A stretch of DNA of 64,000 nucleotides. Source: Lysobacteraceae bacterium (lineage in GTDB: Bacteria > Pseudomonadota > Gammaproteobacteria > Xanthomonadales > Xanthomonadaceae). This document shows, piece by piece, positions 47,421 through 54,793 of this stretch (the first letter of the stretch is position 1; each line of letters opens with the position of its first letter). The stretch is from positions 372,001 to 436,000 of the forward strand of contig JAEUPQ010000017.1 in NCBI GenBank assembly GCA_016789405.1, in the 5' to 3' direction. Made by a program: the position numbers and the translations under genes. The notes under the pieces were generated by a model. The model saw only the letters and a list, made by a program, of their open reading frames with translations, searched no databases and was not told where the DNA came from.

Positions 47421-47520
47421 TCGTAGGGCGCATAAGCGAAGCGTCATGCGCCATCTTTGAGATGCCCGGCATCTGCGAGTCATGGCGGCGCATGACGCCT
47501 TCGGCTTATGCGCCCTACGA
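47421..47520. repeat. Long imperfect inverted repeat (REP-like)
   Basis: TCGTAGGGCGCATAAGCGAA onward (47421-47452) is mirrored by GGCGCATGACGCC onward to CGCCCTACGA (47487-47520). The arms are over 30 bases and separated by 34. Similar GGGCGCATAAGC phrases are scattered in many proteobacterial genomes. This accounts for much of the gene-free 47342-47704 interval. Confidence 0.7.
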
Positions 47521-47590
47521 AAGGCAAAAGCCTGCGCGGATGGTGTCTGGTGGGTGCCCACCGTTGTCGTCCCAGTGTCGCATCGTGCTC

Positions 47591-47636
47591 GGCGCGTCAA
47601 GGTCGAGGCGAGTTGCTGCGCAAACCTTGACGCGCC
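47591..47636 (+). repeat. Hairpin of the post-cassette module, copy 1
   Basis: Perfect 13-bp arms GGCGCGTCAAGGT (47591-47603) and ACCTTGACGCGCC (47624-47636) with a 20-nt loop. The right arm is repeated directly at 48014-48026. Confidence 0.8.
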
Positions 47637-47704
47637 TGCGCGCGATGCGGATTGGACTCGCCAACGGCGTCCACTCCGGGCGTCGGGCGAAGCGGAGTGC
47701 CGTC

Positions 47705-47896
47705 ATGTCCAAGTCGAAAGTGAAGTTCCAGCCATCTAACATCCTGCTCGTCGAAGTCCCGCATCAGTTCATCGCCCTGTGCGAAGCCAGCGGCGCCAGC
47801 CCGCAAGCCGCGCTGCGCGGCATGGCCGCGATGGTCTGCGGTCTGCAATACGACGAAGACAACCGGTTGGTGCCGATGGACGGCGCCGCCACGTGA
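47705..47896 (+). CDS. Small hypothetical protein, intact member of a duplicated pair
   Basis: A 63-residue soluble protein beginning SKSKVKFQPSNILLVEVP and continuing ALCEASGASPQAALRGMAAM. The second copy at 55933 keeps the first 45 codons almost unchanged, which indicates coding constraint. AGCGGAG lies about 8 bases upstream of the ATG. No family recognised. Confidence 0.6.
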   Translation: MSKSKVKFQPSNILLVEVPHQFIALCEASGASPQAALRGMAAMVCGLQYDEDNRLVPMDGAAT

Positions 47897-48199
47897 TGCC
47901 TCACCGGGCGCGGGTCCTCCCCGCGCCCGGCTTCCACCATCGGGTCTGCCTGGGCGCACCGCTTTTGTCGCGGCGGTACGAAAAGCCGGTGCGGCCAGCC
48001 GCACCCTATGCAAACCTTGACGCGCCTGCACAATGTCCTGCGCATCGACGTCCCGCCCCAAGGCAGTAAGACATCATGACCAGGCCGGAACCCGCGAAGC
48101 GGATTCCGCCACGAAGTTGACGCTGGGCGTATGGCTCGATGGCGAGCGCCACCCTCCATCCGCGTCGCGAGCGACGCATCATCCACGGCTGACCATTCC
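47897..48199. other. Gene-free interval at the end of module copy 1
   Basis: Contains a GGTGCGG/CCGCACC hairpin (about 47987-48005) and the direct repeat of the hairpin arm (48011-48026). Beyond 48030 I see no coding frame or promoter that convinces. Confidence 0.5.
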
Positions 48200-48688
48200 A
48201 TGGACGCAATCCGAGATATCACCACTTCCGACTTCGATGCCGTCATCGCGCTCAACGATGCGGAAGTGCAGCAGACCAGTCCGATGGATGCGGCGCGGCT
48301 GCAGTCGCTGCTCGACATGGCGGCATATCGCAAGGTGGCGACGGTCGACGGGCAGGTCGCGGCCTTCCTGATCGCGCTGCGCGACGGTGCGCCGTACCAG
48401 AACGACAACTACGACTGGTTCGCGTCGTGCTTCCCGCAGTTCCTCTACGTGGACCGGATCGTCGTCGGCGCGCGGTTCGCGGGGCGCGGCATCGGCCGAA
48501 GGCTGTACGAGGATCTGTTCGCATTCGCGCGGGACAGCGGCGTGCAGACCATCACCTGCGAGTACAACATCGATCCACCCAATCCCGCGTCGCGTGCGTT
48601 CCACGACCGGTTCGGCTTCCGCGAGCTGGGCACGCAGTGGGTGGCGGGCGGCACCAAGCAGGTTTCGCTCCAGGCGGCAGGGATCTGA
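48200..48688 (+). CDS. GNAT family N-acetyltransferase
   Basis: A 162-residue acetyl-CoA-dependent acyltransferase. The acetyl-CoA loop is VVGARFAGRGIGRRLYEDLF (motif A RxxGxG) and a late FHDRFGFRELG matches motif B. Substrate unknown. The ATG at 48200 begins MDAIRDITTSDF, a normal GNAT start; the frame upstream to 48131 looks random. It is a lone gene between cassette module 1 and the next set. Confidence 0.88.
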   Translation: MDAIRDITTSDFDAVIALNDAEVQQTSPMDAARLQSLLDMAAYRKVATVDGQVAAFLIALRDGAPYQNDNYDWFASCFPQFLYVDRIVVGARFAGRGIGRRLYEDLFAFARDSGVQTITCEYNIDPPNPASRAFHDRFGFRELGTQWVAGGTKQVSLQAAGI

Positions 48689-48719
48689 CCGACCCCTGTG
48701 TCGACGGCACCGTGGCGGG

Positions 48720-48747
48720 TTGCCACGCAAGCGTCCGGTGCTAGGCT
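48720..48747 (+). promoter_or_regulatory. Predicted promoter giving a leaderless mRNA
   Basis: TTGCCA (48720-48725) and TAGGCT (48742-48747), 16 nt apart. Six bases separate the -10 from the ATG at 48754, so the transcript would start at the initiation codon. Confidence 0.55.
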
Positions 48748-48753
48748 TCGCGG

Positions 48754-49026
48754 ATGGAATCGACACTGCTCAGGTCCGCAGCCGCCATCCTTGCCGTCGC
48801 ATGGGCGCTGCTGGTCATCATCACCGTCAGTGGCCATCTCGTCTGGGACAACCGCTTGCTGTGGTTGCCTCTGGCCATGTTCGGGGTGTCGTTCTTCTGT
48901 GCGATCGGCAGCCATGAATACGAGGAGCGGCGGGCACCGCTGGTCATCGTCGCGATCCTCGCCTTCGGCAGCATGCTCGTGTACACCGTCGGGTATGTCT
49001 TCCTGTTCGCCCTGGTCGGGCACTGA
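48754..49026 (+). CDS. Small membrane protein of unknown function
   Basis: A 90-residue protein with three hydrophobic helices (LRSAAAILAVAWALLVIITV; LLWLPLAMFGVSFFCAI; LVIVAILAFGSMLVYTVGYV) and a short charged loop (SHEYEERRAP). No family recognised. A good promoter abuts the ATG and no ribosome site is present. Confidence 0.65.
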   Translation: MESTLLRSAAAILAVAWALLVIITVSGHLVWDNRLLWLPLAMFGVSFFCAIGSHEYEERRAPLVIVAILAFGSMLVYTVGYVFLFALVGH

Positions 49027-49195
49027 GGCCGCATTCCCGGCCGCACGAACCCGATGAGGCGACCGGGTGTCCGGCTGACGAATCGTCAACCACCACCCCA
49101 TCCCGGGCTGACGCTTTCCTGATTCAGCGCTGGAGCTGCAGCCCCGAGACTGTCGGCCACGGGCGATGTCGCCCGCAGCCACCGGGGAACCCGCC

Positions 49196-49915
49196 ATGCA
49201 GCACTGGATCGATACGCAGGACGGCAGCACGCAGCTGATCGTCGTCACCGACGAAGCCGTCTACGCCGAGAAGATGTCCAAGGATGCCGTCGCGCTGGCG
49301 GTGGATGCACTCGACACCGGACGCTCGCCGGCCATGGTGTTCGGCAAGGATGCCAAGCACGTCGCCTTCCGCGCGATGACGCGCGTGCAGTACAACGAGC
49401 ACGAGACCGACATCGAGTTCCACCACCGCGACGGCAAGGACGACAGCGTGGTCTCGGTCTTCGTCGAAACCCCGGGCCTGCGCGAACGCATCTACACCCA
49501 TCTGCGCGCGCAGCTTGCTGACCAGTTCGGTGCCTACGAGTCCCACTTCAGCCGCTGGCGCTCAGCCTTCGGCTCGCTGGTGGCGCTGACCCTCTTCATC
49601 CTGGGGACGCTGATGGCGCGCAGCGCGGCGATCACGGTGCGCGCGGCGGGCGAGATCGAATACGAGGGGCGCCGACAGGGCATGAAGAAACTCTTGGTCG
49701 GCGTGCTCGATCTGCTCGGGCCCACCGGCGTCAGCGTGGTCGGCGGCATCCTGGTGCTGCTGGCTGGGCTGGTGCTCTACAGCCGGCTGAAGGAACCGCA
49801 GCGCCTGCACATCCTGCAGCCCGCGCCCTATGCGCCGCCCAGCGGGATTGTCCTCGGCCTGAAATACGCTGGCCTGTGCGCGGTCTGGCTGCTCGCGCTG
49901 CGGGTCATCTTCTGA
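49196..49915 (+). CDS. Membrane protein of unknown function
   Basis: A 239-residue protein with a soluble N-terminal half (about 1-120, including QLIVVTDEAVYAEKMSK and ETDIEFHHRDGKDDS) and then three helices (about 128-145, 175-195 and 222-238). The N-terminal part may fold as a small beta-rich domain. No ribosome site better than CCGGGGAA is seen. It directly precedes the HTH/NTPase operon on the same strand. Confidence 0.65.
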   Translation: MQHWIDTQDGSTQLIVVTDEAVYAEKMSKDAVALAVDALDTGRSPAMVFGKDAKHVAFRAMTRVQYNEHETDIEFHHRDGKDDSVVSVFVETPGLRERIYTHLRAQLADQFGAYESHFSRWRSAFGSLVALTLFILGTLMARSAAITVRAAGEIEYEGRRQGMKKLLVGVLDLLGPTGVSVVGGILVLLAGLVLYSRLKEPQRLHILQPAPYAPPSGIVLGLKYAGLCAVWLLALRVIF

Positions 49916-49942
49916 GCCGGGGCGAGGCGATGTCCGGACGGG

Positions 49943-49990
49943 TTGACATCACCGGCACGGGCGCTAGCGTGGACGACTTTCCCGTCGTCC
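49943..49990 (+). promoter_or_regulatory. Promoter and dyad operator of the HTH/NTPase operon
   Basis: A perfect TTGACA (49943-49948), a 16-nt spacer and TAGCGT (49965-49970). Directly after the -10 comes a perfect inverted repeat GGACGAC-TTTCCC-GTCGTCC (49971-49990) spanning the expected start point, a good place for an autoregulatory repressor. Confidence 0.7.
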
Positions 49991-49998
49991 ACGCCGGC

Positions 49999-51201
49999 AT
50001 GCCCAATCCGCCAAATTCGCGCTTCTCCCAGCTGTTGTCCGCCCACATGCGCCGCATCCGCGCGAGTGCCGGGTCCGTGGCCACCGAGATCGGCATGAGC
50101 CGCGAATCGGTCAACAACTGGCGCAACGGCGACGCCATGCCCAGCGGCAAGCATCGCGACCGCGTCGTCGCCTGCGCGGCCTACCTGCGCCTGACCGAAG
50201 CCGAGACCAATGCGCTGCTGGAGGCCGCCGGTTTCGAGCCGGAATACCCCGCGCAGCAGCTCGTCGCCGAAGGTCCGTTCGCGGCGACGGTACGCGACGT
50301 GTTCGAACGCATGGACCGGCTCATGCCGTATCCGATCCTGATGCTGCTCAGCCAGGCGCACTGGGGACAGCCGCCGTTCCGCGATGCCTTCATCGCCGAG
50401 GCGGCCAGACGCTTCGGTGCGTCATCGGTGCTGCACCTGCAGCCGCCCTACAGCCTCGCTGTCGAACCGGCCGAGTACTTCCGTGCGATCGGCGAGCAGT
50501 GCGGTCTGGTCGATGTCGATTCGGACCATGCCTTCGAGGCTGCGTTGCGTCGACGCCTCGCCGAGGGCGAGCGCGTGTTCTGTCTCGTGAGCCGCTTCGA
50601 GCAGGGCGATCCCGCGCTGCGCGAAACCCTGGCGGGCGTGCTGCGCAGCCTCAGCGAAACCCACAGCGGCCGCCTGCACCTGCTGCTGTGCGGCGGCGAG
50701 GCGTTGGCGGACCTGAAATACCAGGGCGGCGAACTGTCGCTGCTCAACATCGCCGATGTTCAGGTGTGGCCGGAGATGGATGCGGCCACGCTGCGCGCAC
50801 TTCTGCGCCACGACGGCGGCGATGCCATCGACGAAGCGACTGCCTCGCGTCTGCTGCGCCTGAGTGGCGGCCATCCTGCCTTGCTGGACGCTGCGCACAG
50901 GATGCTGCGCGCCGAGCCGGGAATCGGCGATCACGCGGCGGCGACCCGCCTCGCGGAACATCCGCTGCTGTGGCAGGCGCTGCTGCCGCTGGTCGAACGC
51001 GACGACGATCGTGTGCGCCTGCAATCGCTGCTCGACGCTGATCGTCTCGGTCGCGCGCGTCCCTACCTGATCGATCCGATGCTGCGTCGCCTCTACTGGT
51101 CGAACTTGCTCGCGCCACGCGACGAGGCCGATGGCCGCTGGTTGGCCTGGCGCTGCGATGCCGTGCGCCTCGCGGCACGCACCGTGCTGGTGGATGCATG
51201 A
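49999..51201 (+). CDS. HTH (XRE-type) protein with degenerate AAA/STAND-like C-terminal region
   Basis: A 400-residue protein. Residues about 10-75 form a helix-turn-helix (IRASAGSVATEIGMSRESVN, then NWRNG). The rest resembles the AAA-like part of STAND-type ATPases (EGERVFCLVSRFEQGDPALR, HLLLCGGEALADL, LRLSGGHPALLDAAH) but lacks a Walker A loop, so it may be a partner or pseudo-NTPase. The ATG at 49999 is preferred over 49930 because the promoter at 49943-49970 would exclude the longer form. It overlaps the next gene by four bases (ATGA). Confidence 0.7.
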   Translation: MPNPPNSRFSQLLSAHMRRIRASAGSVATEIGMSRESVNNWRNGDAMPSGKHRDRVVACAAYLRLTEAETNALLEAAGFEPEYPAQQLVAEGPFAATVRDVFERMDRLMPYPILMLLSQAHWGQPPFRDAFIAEAARRFGASSVLHLQPPYSLAVEPAEYFRAIGEQCGLVDVDSDHAFEAALRRRLAEGERVFCLVSRFEQGDPALRETLAGVLRSLSETHSGRLHLLLCGGEALADLKYQGGELSLLNIADVQVWPEMDAATLRALLRHDGGDAIDEATASRLLRLSGGHPALLDAAHRMLRAEPGIGDHAAATRLAEHPLLWQALLPLVERDDDRVRLQSLLDADRLGRARPYLIDPMLRRLYWSNLLAPRDEADGRWLAWRCDAVRLAARTVLVDA

Positions 51202-53363
51202 CATCACTGTTCGCGCGGCAATGGCGTTCGCTCGGCTGGTTTCGCCTGGCGTTGGTCGCGCTCGCTGCGCTGTTCATCGGCAGCGCGATCATTGCGCCGC
51301 AGTGGAATCCGGTGACGCGCGTTCTGTTCCGCTTCGATCCCACCCTGCTGTCCGCGGTCGGGCAGGGCTGGAACGAAACCGCCTACGCGAAAACCATCCT
51401 CACCGAGATCGCCGCGGACCAGGGCGAGTGGCCGGCCACGCTGCCGAAGGACGACGTGCTGGGCGGCGAGGGCAGCTTCGCATTCGACGTCTCCGAGCCG
51501 TGGACGCTGAAAGTCTCGACAGCGAAGGCGTTTCCTGCGCGCGCCGGCATGCATGGCGAAGTCATCCGCTATCGCTTTGACCTGCGCACGCGGCGCTGGG
51601 ATTGCGACGCGCGTGCGAGCGTGCTGCCTTCGCGCCTGCTGCCCTACAACTGCAAGCGACCCGACGGCTGGGGTCTCACGCAGTGGCTGTTGGGTTTGCT
51701 GTCGGTGCTGCTGCTGGCCGTGATCGCGATCGCGGCATGGCTGTTCCACCGCAATCCGATGCTCATGCCGCTGCAGCGCGATCCCGCGCGTCTGCTCGAC
51801 ATGCCGCTGGACGATGTGCTGGCGCTCGACCAGGCACTCGGCTGGCTGCGACAGCGCGACACGCTGCTGCGCGCTGCGAGCGTGTCCGAGCACGATTGGA
51901 GGCAAGCATTGGGATTCGATCGCGCGGCCGCGCCCCAGAAGGCCGAGATCCTTGCGCTCGCTGTGGGCGCGCGATCGCGGCGCAGCACGGACTGGACGTT
52001 GCCGGGTGATGTCTTCGAATGGCAGATGCCCGACGCGTTGCCGGTGAATCTCGCGCGCTGCCTGCTGTACGTGCCCGATCCCGCGCGCACGCCAGCCGAG
52101 ATCGTGCGTGCGTTGCGTGAACTGCGCACCGGCCAGGACGTGTTGCTGGTACTCAGTCCGTCCCTCGATGCCGACCGACATCTGATGCCCGCCTGCCGTG
52201 ACCCGGCGAATCTTCTCGTCGCACTGGACCGCCGCGCGCAGACACGCTGGCTGCTCGCCGCCGAACCGGTCGACGCATTGGTGCGCGCGATGGCGCGGCA
52301 GTTGCAGGTCACGCGCATCTCGCCCTATCAGACCCGTGGCGGTGTCTCGCGACCGTCGTCGTTCTTCGGTCGCGCGCAACTGCTCGCGCAAGTGGTGAAC
52401 CGCGAACCCGGCAATTACGTGCTGGTCGGCGGTCGCCAACTCGGCAAGACCAGTCTGATGAAGGCGGTACAGCGGCAGTTCGAAACGCATCCGCGCGTGC
52501 GCTGCCTCTATCTTGCGCTGCGCGACCATCGCCTCGCGCCGCGCGTGGCCACCGAAGCGGGCCTCGATCCCGGTACCGATCTCGATGTCGCGCTGGCTGC
52601 GCTCGCCGCGCAGTCCGACGGCCGCGCGCTGCTGCTGCTCATCGACGAGGCCGACCTGTTCCTGCGCCACGATGCCGCGCACCAGTACCCCGAGCTCGCA
52701 CGCCTGCGTGCGCTCAGCGAGGAAGGCCGCTGCCACTTCATGCTCGCCGGCTTCTGGGATGTCTACCAGGCCGCCACGCAGGACTACCAGTCGCCGCTGC
52801 GCAACTTCGGTGAAGTCATCACCATCGGTGGATTGGAAACCGCCGCGTGCCGCGCGCTCGCCAGGCAGCCGCTGGAACGCCTCGGCATCGCCTTCCAGAC
52901 GCCCGCGCTGGTCGACGCCGTGGTCGAAGCCAGCGGCGAACGCGCCAACCTCGTCGCCATCCTCTGCCAGGAATGCCTGCAGGCCCTGCCGCCCGGCACC
53001 GCGCGGATCCGCCACGAACACGTGCAGGCCGCGCTCGCCTCGCAGGCCGCACAGGACGCGCTGGCTGGCTGGGCGCGCCTCACCCAGGACGACGCCGCCT
53101 CGCGCCTCGACCGCATCATCGTCTATCGCATCGCCAGCACCGGCGCGCAGCGCGTCGCCGACCTCCTCGAACTGCTCGACGCTCACGGCGCCCGCATCGA
53201 CATCGAAACCCTCCGCCAATCCCTCGCCCGCCTCCGTCTCGCCTGGGTCCTCCGCCAGGACGGCGACCGCTACCGCTTCGCCGTGCCGCTGTTCGAGCGG
53301 CAGTTCGATCCCGCGGAGTTGGGGTTGTTTCTTGAGCGGGAGTTGCGGGCGATGGTGGGGTGA
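51198..53363 (+). CDS. Membrane-anchored P-loop (STAND-like) NTPase
   Basis: A 721-residue protein. Helices lie at about 15-32 and 158-178, with an exported segment between them. The large cytoplasmic part holds Walker A GGRQLGKTSLMK (from residue 411) and Walker B LLLLIDEADLFL (about 478-489), then a FMLAGFWDVY sensor-like strand. The C-terminal 150 residues look like a winged-helix tail (RIIVYRIASTGAQRVADLLE). Such AAA/STAND ATPases often act as switches in signalling or phage defence; the function here is not known. It is translated with the HTH gene through an ATGA overlap. Confidence 0.75.
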   Translation: MTSLFARQWRSLGWFRLALVALAALFIGSAIIAPQWNPVTRVLFRFDPTLLSAVGQGWNETAYAKTILTEIAADQGEWPATLPKDDVLGGEGSFAFDVSEPWTLKVSTAKAFPARAGMHGEVIRYRFDLRTRRWDCDARASVLPSRLLPYNCKRPDGWGLTQWLLGLLSVLLLAVIAIAAWLFHRNPMLMPLQRDPARLLDMPLDDVLALDQALGWLRQRDTLLRAASVSEHDWRQALGFDRAAAPQKAEILALAVGARSRRSTDWTLPGDVFEWQMPDALPVNLARCLLYVPDPARTPAEIVRALRELRTGQDVLLVLSPSLDADRHLMPACRDPANLLVALDRRAQTRWLLAAEPVDALVRAMARQLQVTRISPYQTRGGVSRPSSFFGRAQLLAQVVNREPGNYVLVGGRQLGKTSLMKAVQRQFETHPRVRCLYLALRDHRLAPRVATEAGLDPGTDLDVALAALAAQSDGRALLLLIDEADLFLRHDAAHQYPELARLRALSEEGRCHFMLAGFWDVYQAATQDYQSPLRNFGEVITIGGLETAACRALARQPLERLGIAFQTPALVDAVVEASGERANLVAILCQECLQALPPGTARIRHEHVQAALASQAAQDALAGWARLTQDDAASRLDRIIVYRIASTGAQRVADLLELLDAHGARIDIETLRQSLARLRLAWVLRQDGDRYRFAVPLFERQFDPAELGLFLERELRAMVG

Positions 53364-53421
53364 GGGCGGGGTAGGGCGCGCGATCTGCCCGGATACGCAG
53401 CTCGTACGGAGATCTCCCCAT

Positions 53422-53540
53422 CACGTCATCCCTGCGAAAGCAGGGGCCCGGCTTGCAGGTCTGGCAGAGTTCGCAGGGCGGAACTGCCGAAGGTAATTTC
53501 GCCGGTGGCTGGAGGAGGGGGCCTGTTGGATCTGACAGGT
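53422..53540 (+). repeat. Upstream repeat pair, copy 2
   Basis: CACGTCATCCCTGCGAAAGC onward (53422-53460, a dyad around CCTGC...GCAGG common in this lineage) and GCCTGTTGGATCTGACAGGT (53521-53540), in the same order as at 46564-46648. The gene-free interval 53364-53752 consists of these elements plus the junction site below. Confidence 0.75.
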
Positions 53541-53653
53541 CGTGTGAGGGGCGGTTGGTCGGTGTTATACGGTCTGGTTGCCGTGTAGAAGAACGCCGGT
53601 CAATCATGGTCGATCTGCGGGTGTCGGTATCCATTTTATTCTGGCGGATACGC

Positions 53654-53712
53654 GTCTCTAATTCGTCATTGTGGCCCAGCCTGCGTGCTTGCTATACGGC
53701 ACGGTGTTATGC
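53654..53712 (+). other. Degenerate attC/attI-like site upstream of cassette 2
   Basis: GTCTCTA (53654-53660) followed by ATTCGTCATTGTGG resembles the left end of an attC (GTCTAAC-AATTCGTT), and GTTATGC (53706-53712) lies 45 nt further on. The interior is not a clean stem. The last 35 nt are shared with the site before cassette 1. Confidence 0.45.
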
Positions 53713-54787
53713 GTCAATTCGTGGTCTAGGATTAGGCTGCGTTGGAAGCAACATGAAGCCGTCGTTCACCATAGACCTCGCGCGAGGCGCTCAATCTCCA
53801 CTCGTTGCTCACGAGCTTCTTGGGCTTGTCGACTCGTCCCGGACGTTCCATGTCAAACGCGATCTACGTCCTGCGCTAGGCATTTATAACGTTTCTATAG
53901 CGCGCGTGCTGCATAAAGTCACCGTGCTTTGCTCAAAGCTTGAGCCATACGTCCGGTCGGATGGGCCAATGAACGTGCAGGCAGTCAAGAATCAAATGAT
54001 TGATGAGGATGTAATCGACTACATTGAGCTCACTCTGTACGCTTCAAGCGAGCATATCGACGATCTCAAGCTCATCGTTGACAATTTTTATGCCACAAAT
54101 GTCGAAAGCCGCAAATGCAAGGCGCACAAGGAATTTAATGACGACATTAAAGAACTAAAGGTCTTCATAGCTAAGCTCACCAACCATATCAAACATGCGC
54201 AACATAGAATTCGCCTATACGGATTAGGATTTACGCATGGCGGTCACGCTGGAACACTTCACGGATACTTCGTGGAATCAGCTGAGGGCGGTGTTGTTGG
54301 GCCTAGCTCCGTATTTCACGGTCACGGCAGTAACGTCTTCTCAATTACCAGTCTGGCGTGGGAAGTTCTTTGTTTCTTGTTGCACGCTTCAGCATCACTC
54401 AGGCGATTCTTGGAAACAAGGCAGCTACTCTTCGGGCCCATCAAATCCACTGGAGAAGCCTTCCAGAAGGCGATAGTGGCGGCGGCGAGGCTCCCCTTAT
54501 ACACGTTCGATGATCCGCACCCTTTCGAGCGCTGCACGCTGAACCTGAAGGGGGATCGTGAGTCAGCAGCCGCTCTGTCGTCTGGCATCTACGGCTCCGT
54601 CAGCGTGCCTTGGGCAAATGATCCCTATCCAGCCTTCGGCAGCAGTGCTGTCGCTTTCTCCGGTGACGGAGTCAGCCTGTCGTTTAGAGTGGTTGCCCCG
54701 TCGAAAGTCGGGTTGCGGCATTGGCAGCCGCCGGCGTAAAAATTCGTTCAGGCCGATACCGCTTTGTGGCGCGGCTTAACTCAGACG
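53707..54787 (+). mobile_element. Putative integron gene cassette 2
   Basis: A single AT-richer gene with a leader of about 40 nt, ending in an attC site that contains the gene's own stop codon. Boundaries are set at the predicted G/TT cuts of the two core boxes. Confidence 0.72.
53753..54739 (+). CDS. Cassette-encoded hypothetical protein
   Basis: A 328-residue protein of unknown family. A helical N-terminal half (VLHKVTVLCSKLEPYVRSDG, then EFNDDIKELKVFIAKLTNHI) precedes a region with HRIRLYGLGFTHGGHAGTLH and a C-terminal beta-rich part (PSSVFHGHGSNVFSITS). GC and codon use are clearly unlike the flanking genes. GGAAG lies 5-9 bases upstream of the ATG; the longer frame to 53453 crosses the junction site and is rejected. 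Its TAA at 54737-54739 is inside the left core box of the attC, a usual cassette feature. Confidence 0.7.
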   Translation: MKPSFTIDLARGAQSPLVAHELLGLVDSSRTFHVKRDLRPALGIYNVSIARVLHKVTVLCSKLEPYVRSDGPMNVQAVKNQMIDEDVIDYIELTLYASSEHIDDLKLIVDNFYATNVESRKCKAHKEFNDDIKELKVFIAKLTNHIKHAQHRIRLYGLGFTHGGHAGTLHGYFVESAEGGVVGPSSVFHGHGSNVFSITSLAWEVLCFLLHASASLRRFLETRQLLFGPIKSTGEAFQKAIVAAARLPLYTFDDPHPFERCTLNLKGDRESAAALSSGIYGSVSVPWANDPYPAFGSSAVAFSGDGVSLSFRVVAPSKVGLRHWQPPA

Positions 54788-54793
54788 TTAGAG
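54734..54793 (+). other. attC recombination site (cassette 2)
   Basis: 60 bp. Left box GCGTAAA (54734-54740, degenerate), AATTCGTTCAGGCCGATACC, loop, GGCGCGGCTTAACTCAGAC and right box GTTAGAG (54787-54793). The order, 46-nt box spacing and internal sequence match the aadA-type 60-bp attC closely. The inner arms pair with extra unpaired bases, as required for folded-strand recognition by IntI. The right box departs from GTTRRRY only at its last base. Confidence 0.88.

Larger units (their letters stand above)
47561..48026 (+). repeat. Duplicated post-cassette module, copy 1
   Basis: About 465 bases that recur at 55790-56242, nearly identical around 47636-47700. The module contains a 13-bp hairpin, a 63-codon gene, a GGTGCGG/CCGCACC hairpin and a closing direct copy of CAAACCTTGACGCGCC (48011-48026). 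In both places it lies just downstream of an attC-type site. Confidence 0.8.

Noticed and set aside
53453..53752. N-terminal extension of the cassette 2 gene
   Set aside because: It crosses repeats and the junction site, while GGAAG precedes the internal ATG at 53753.
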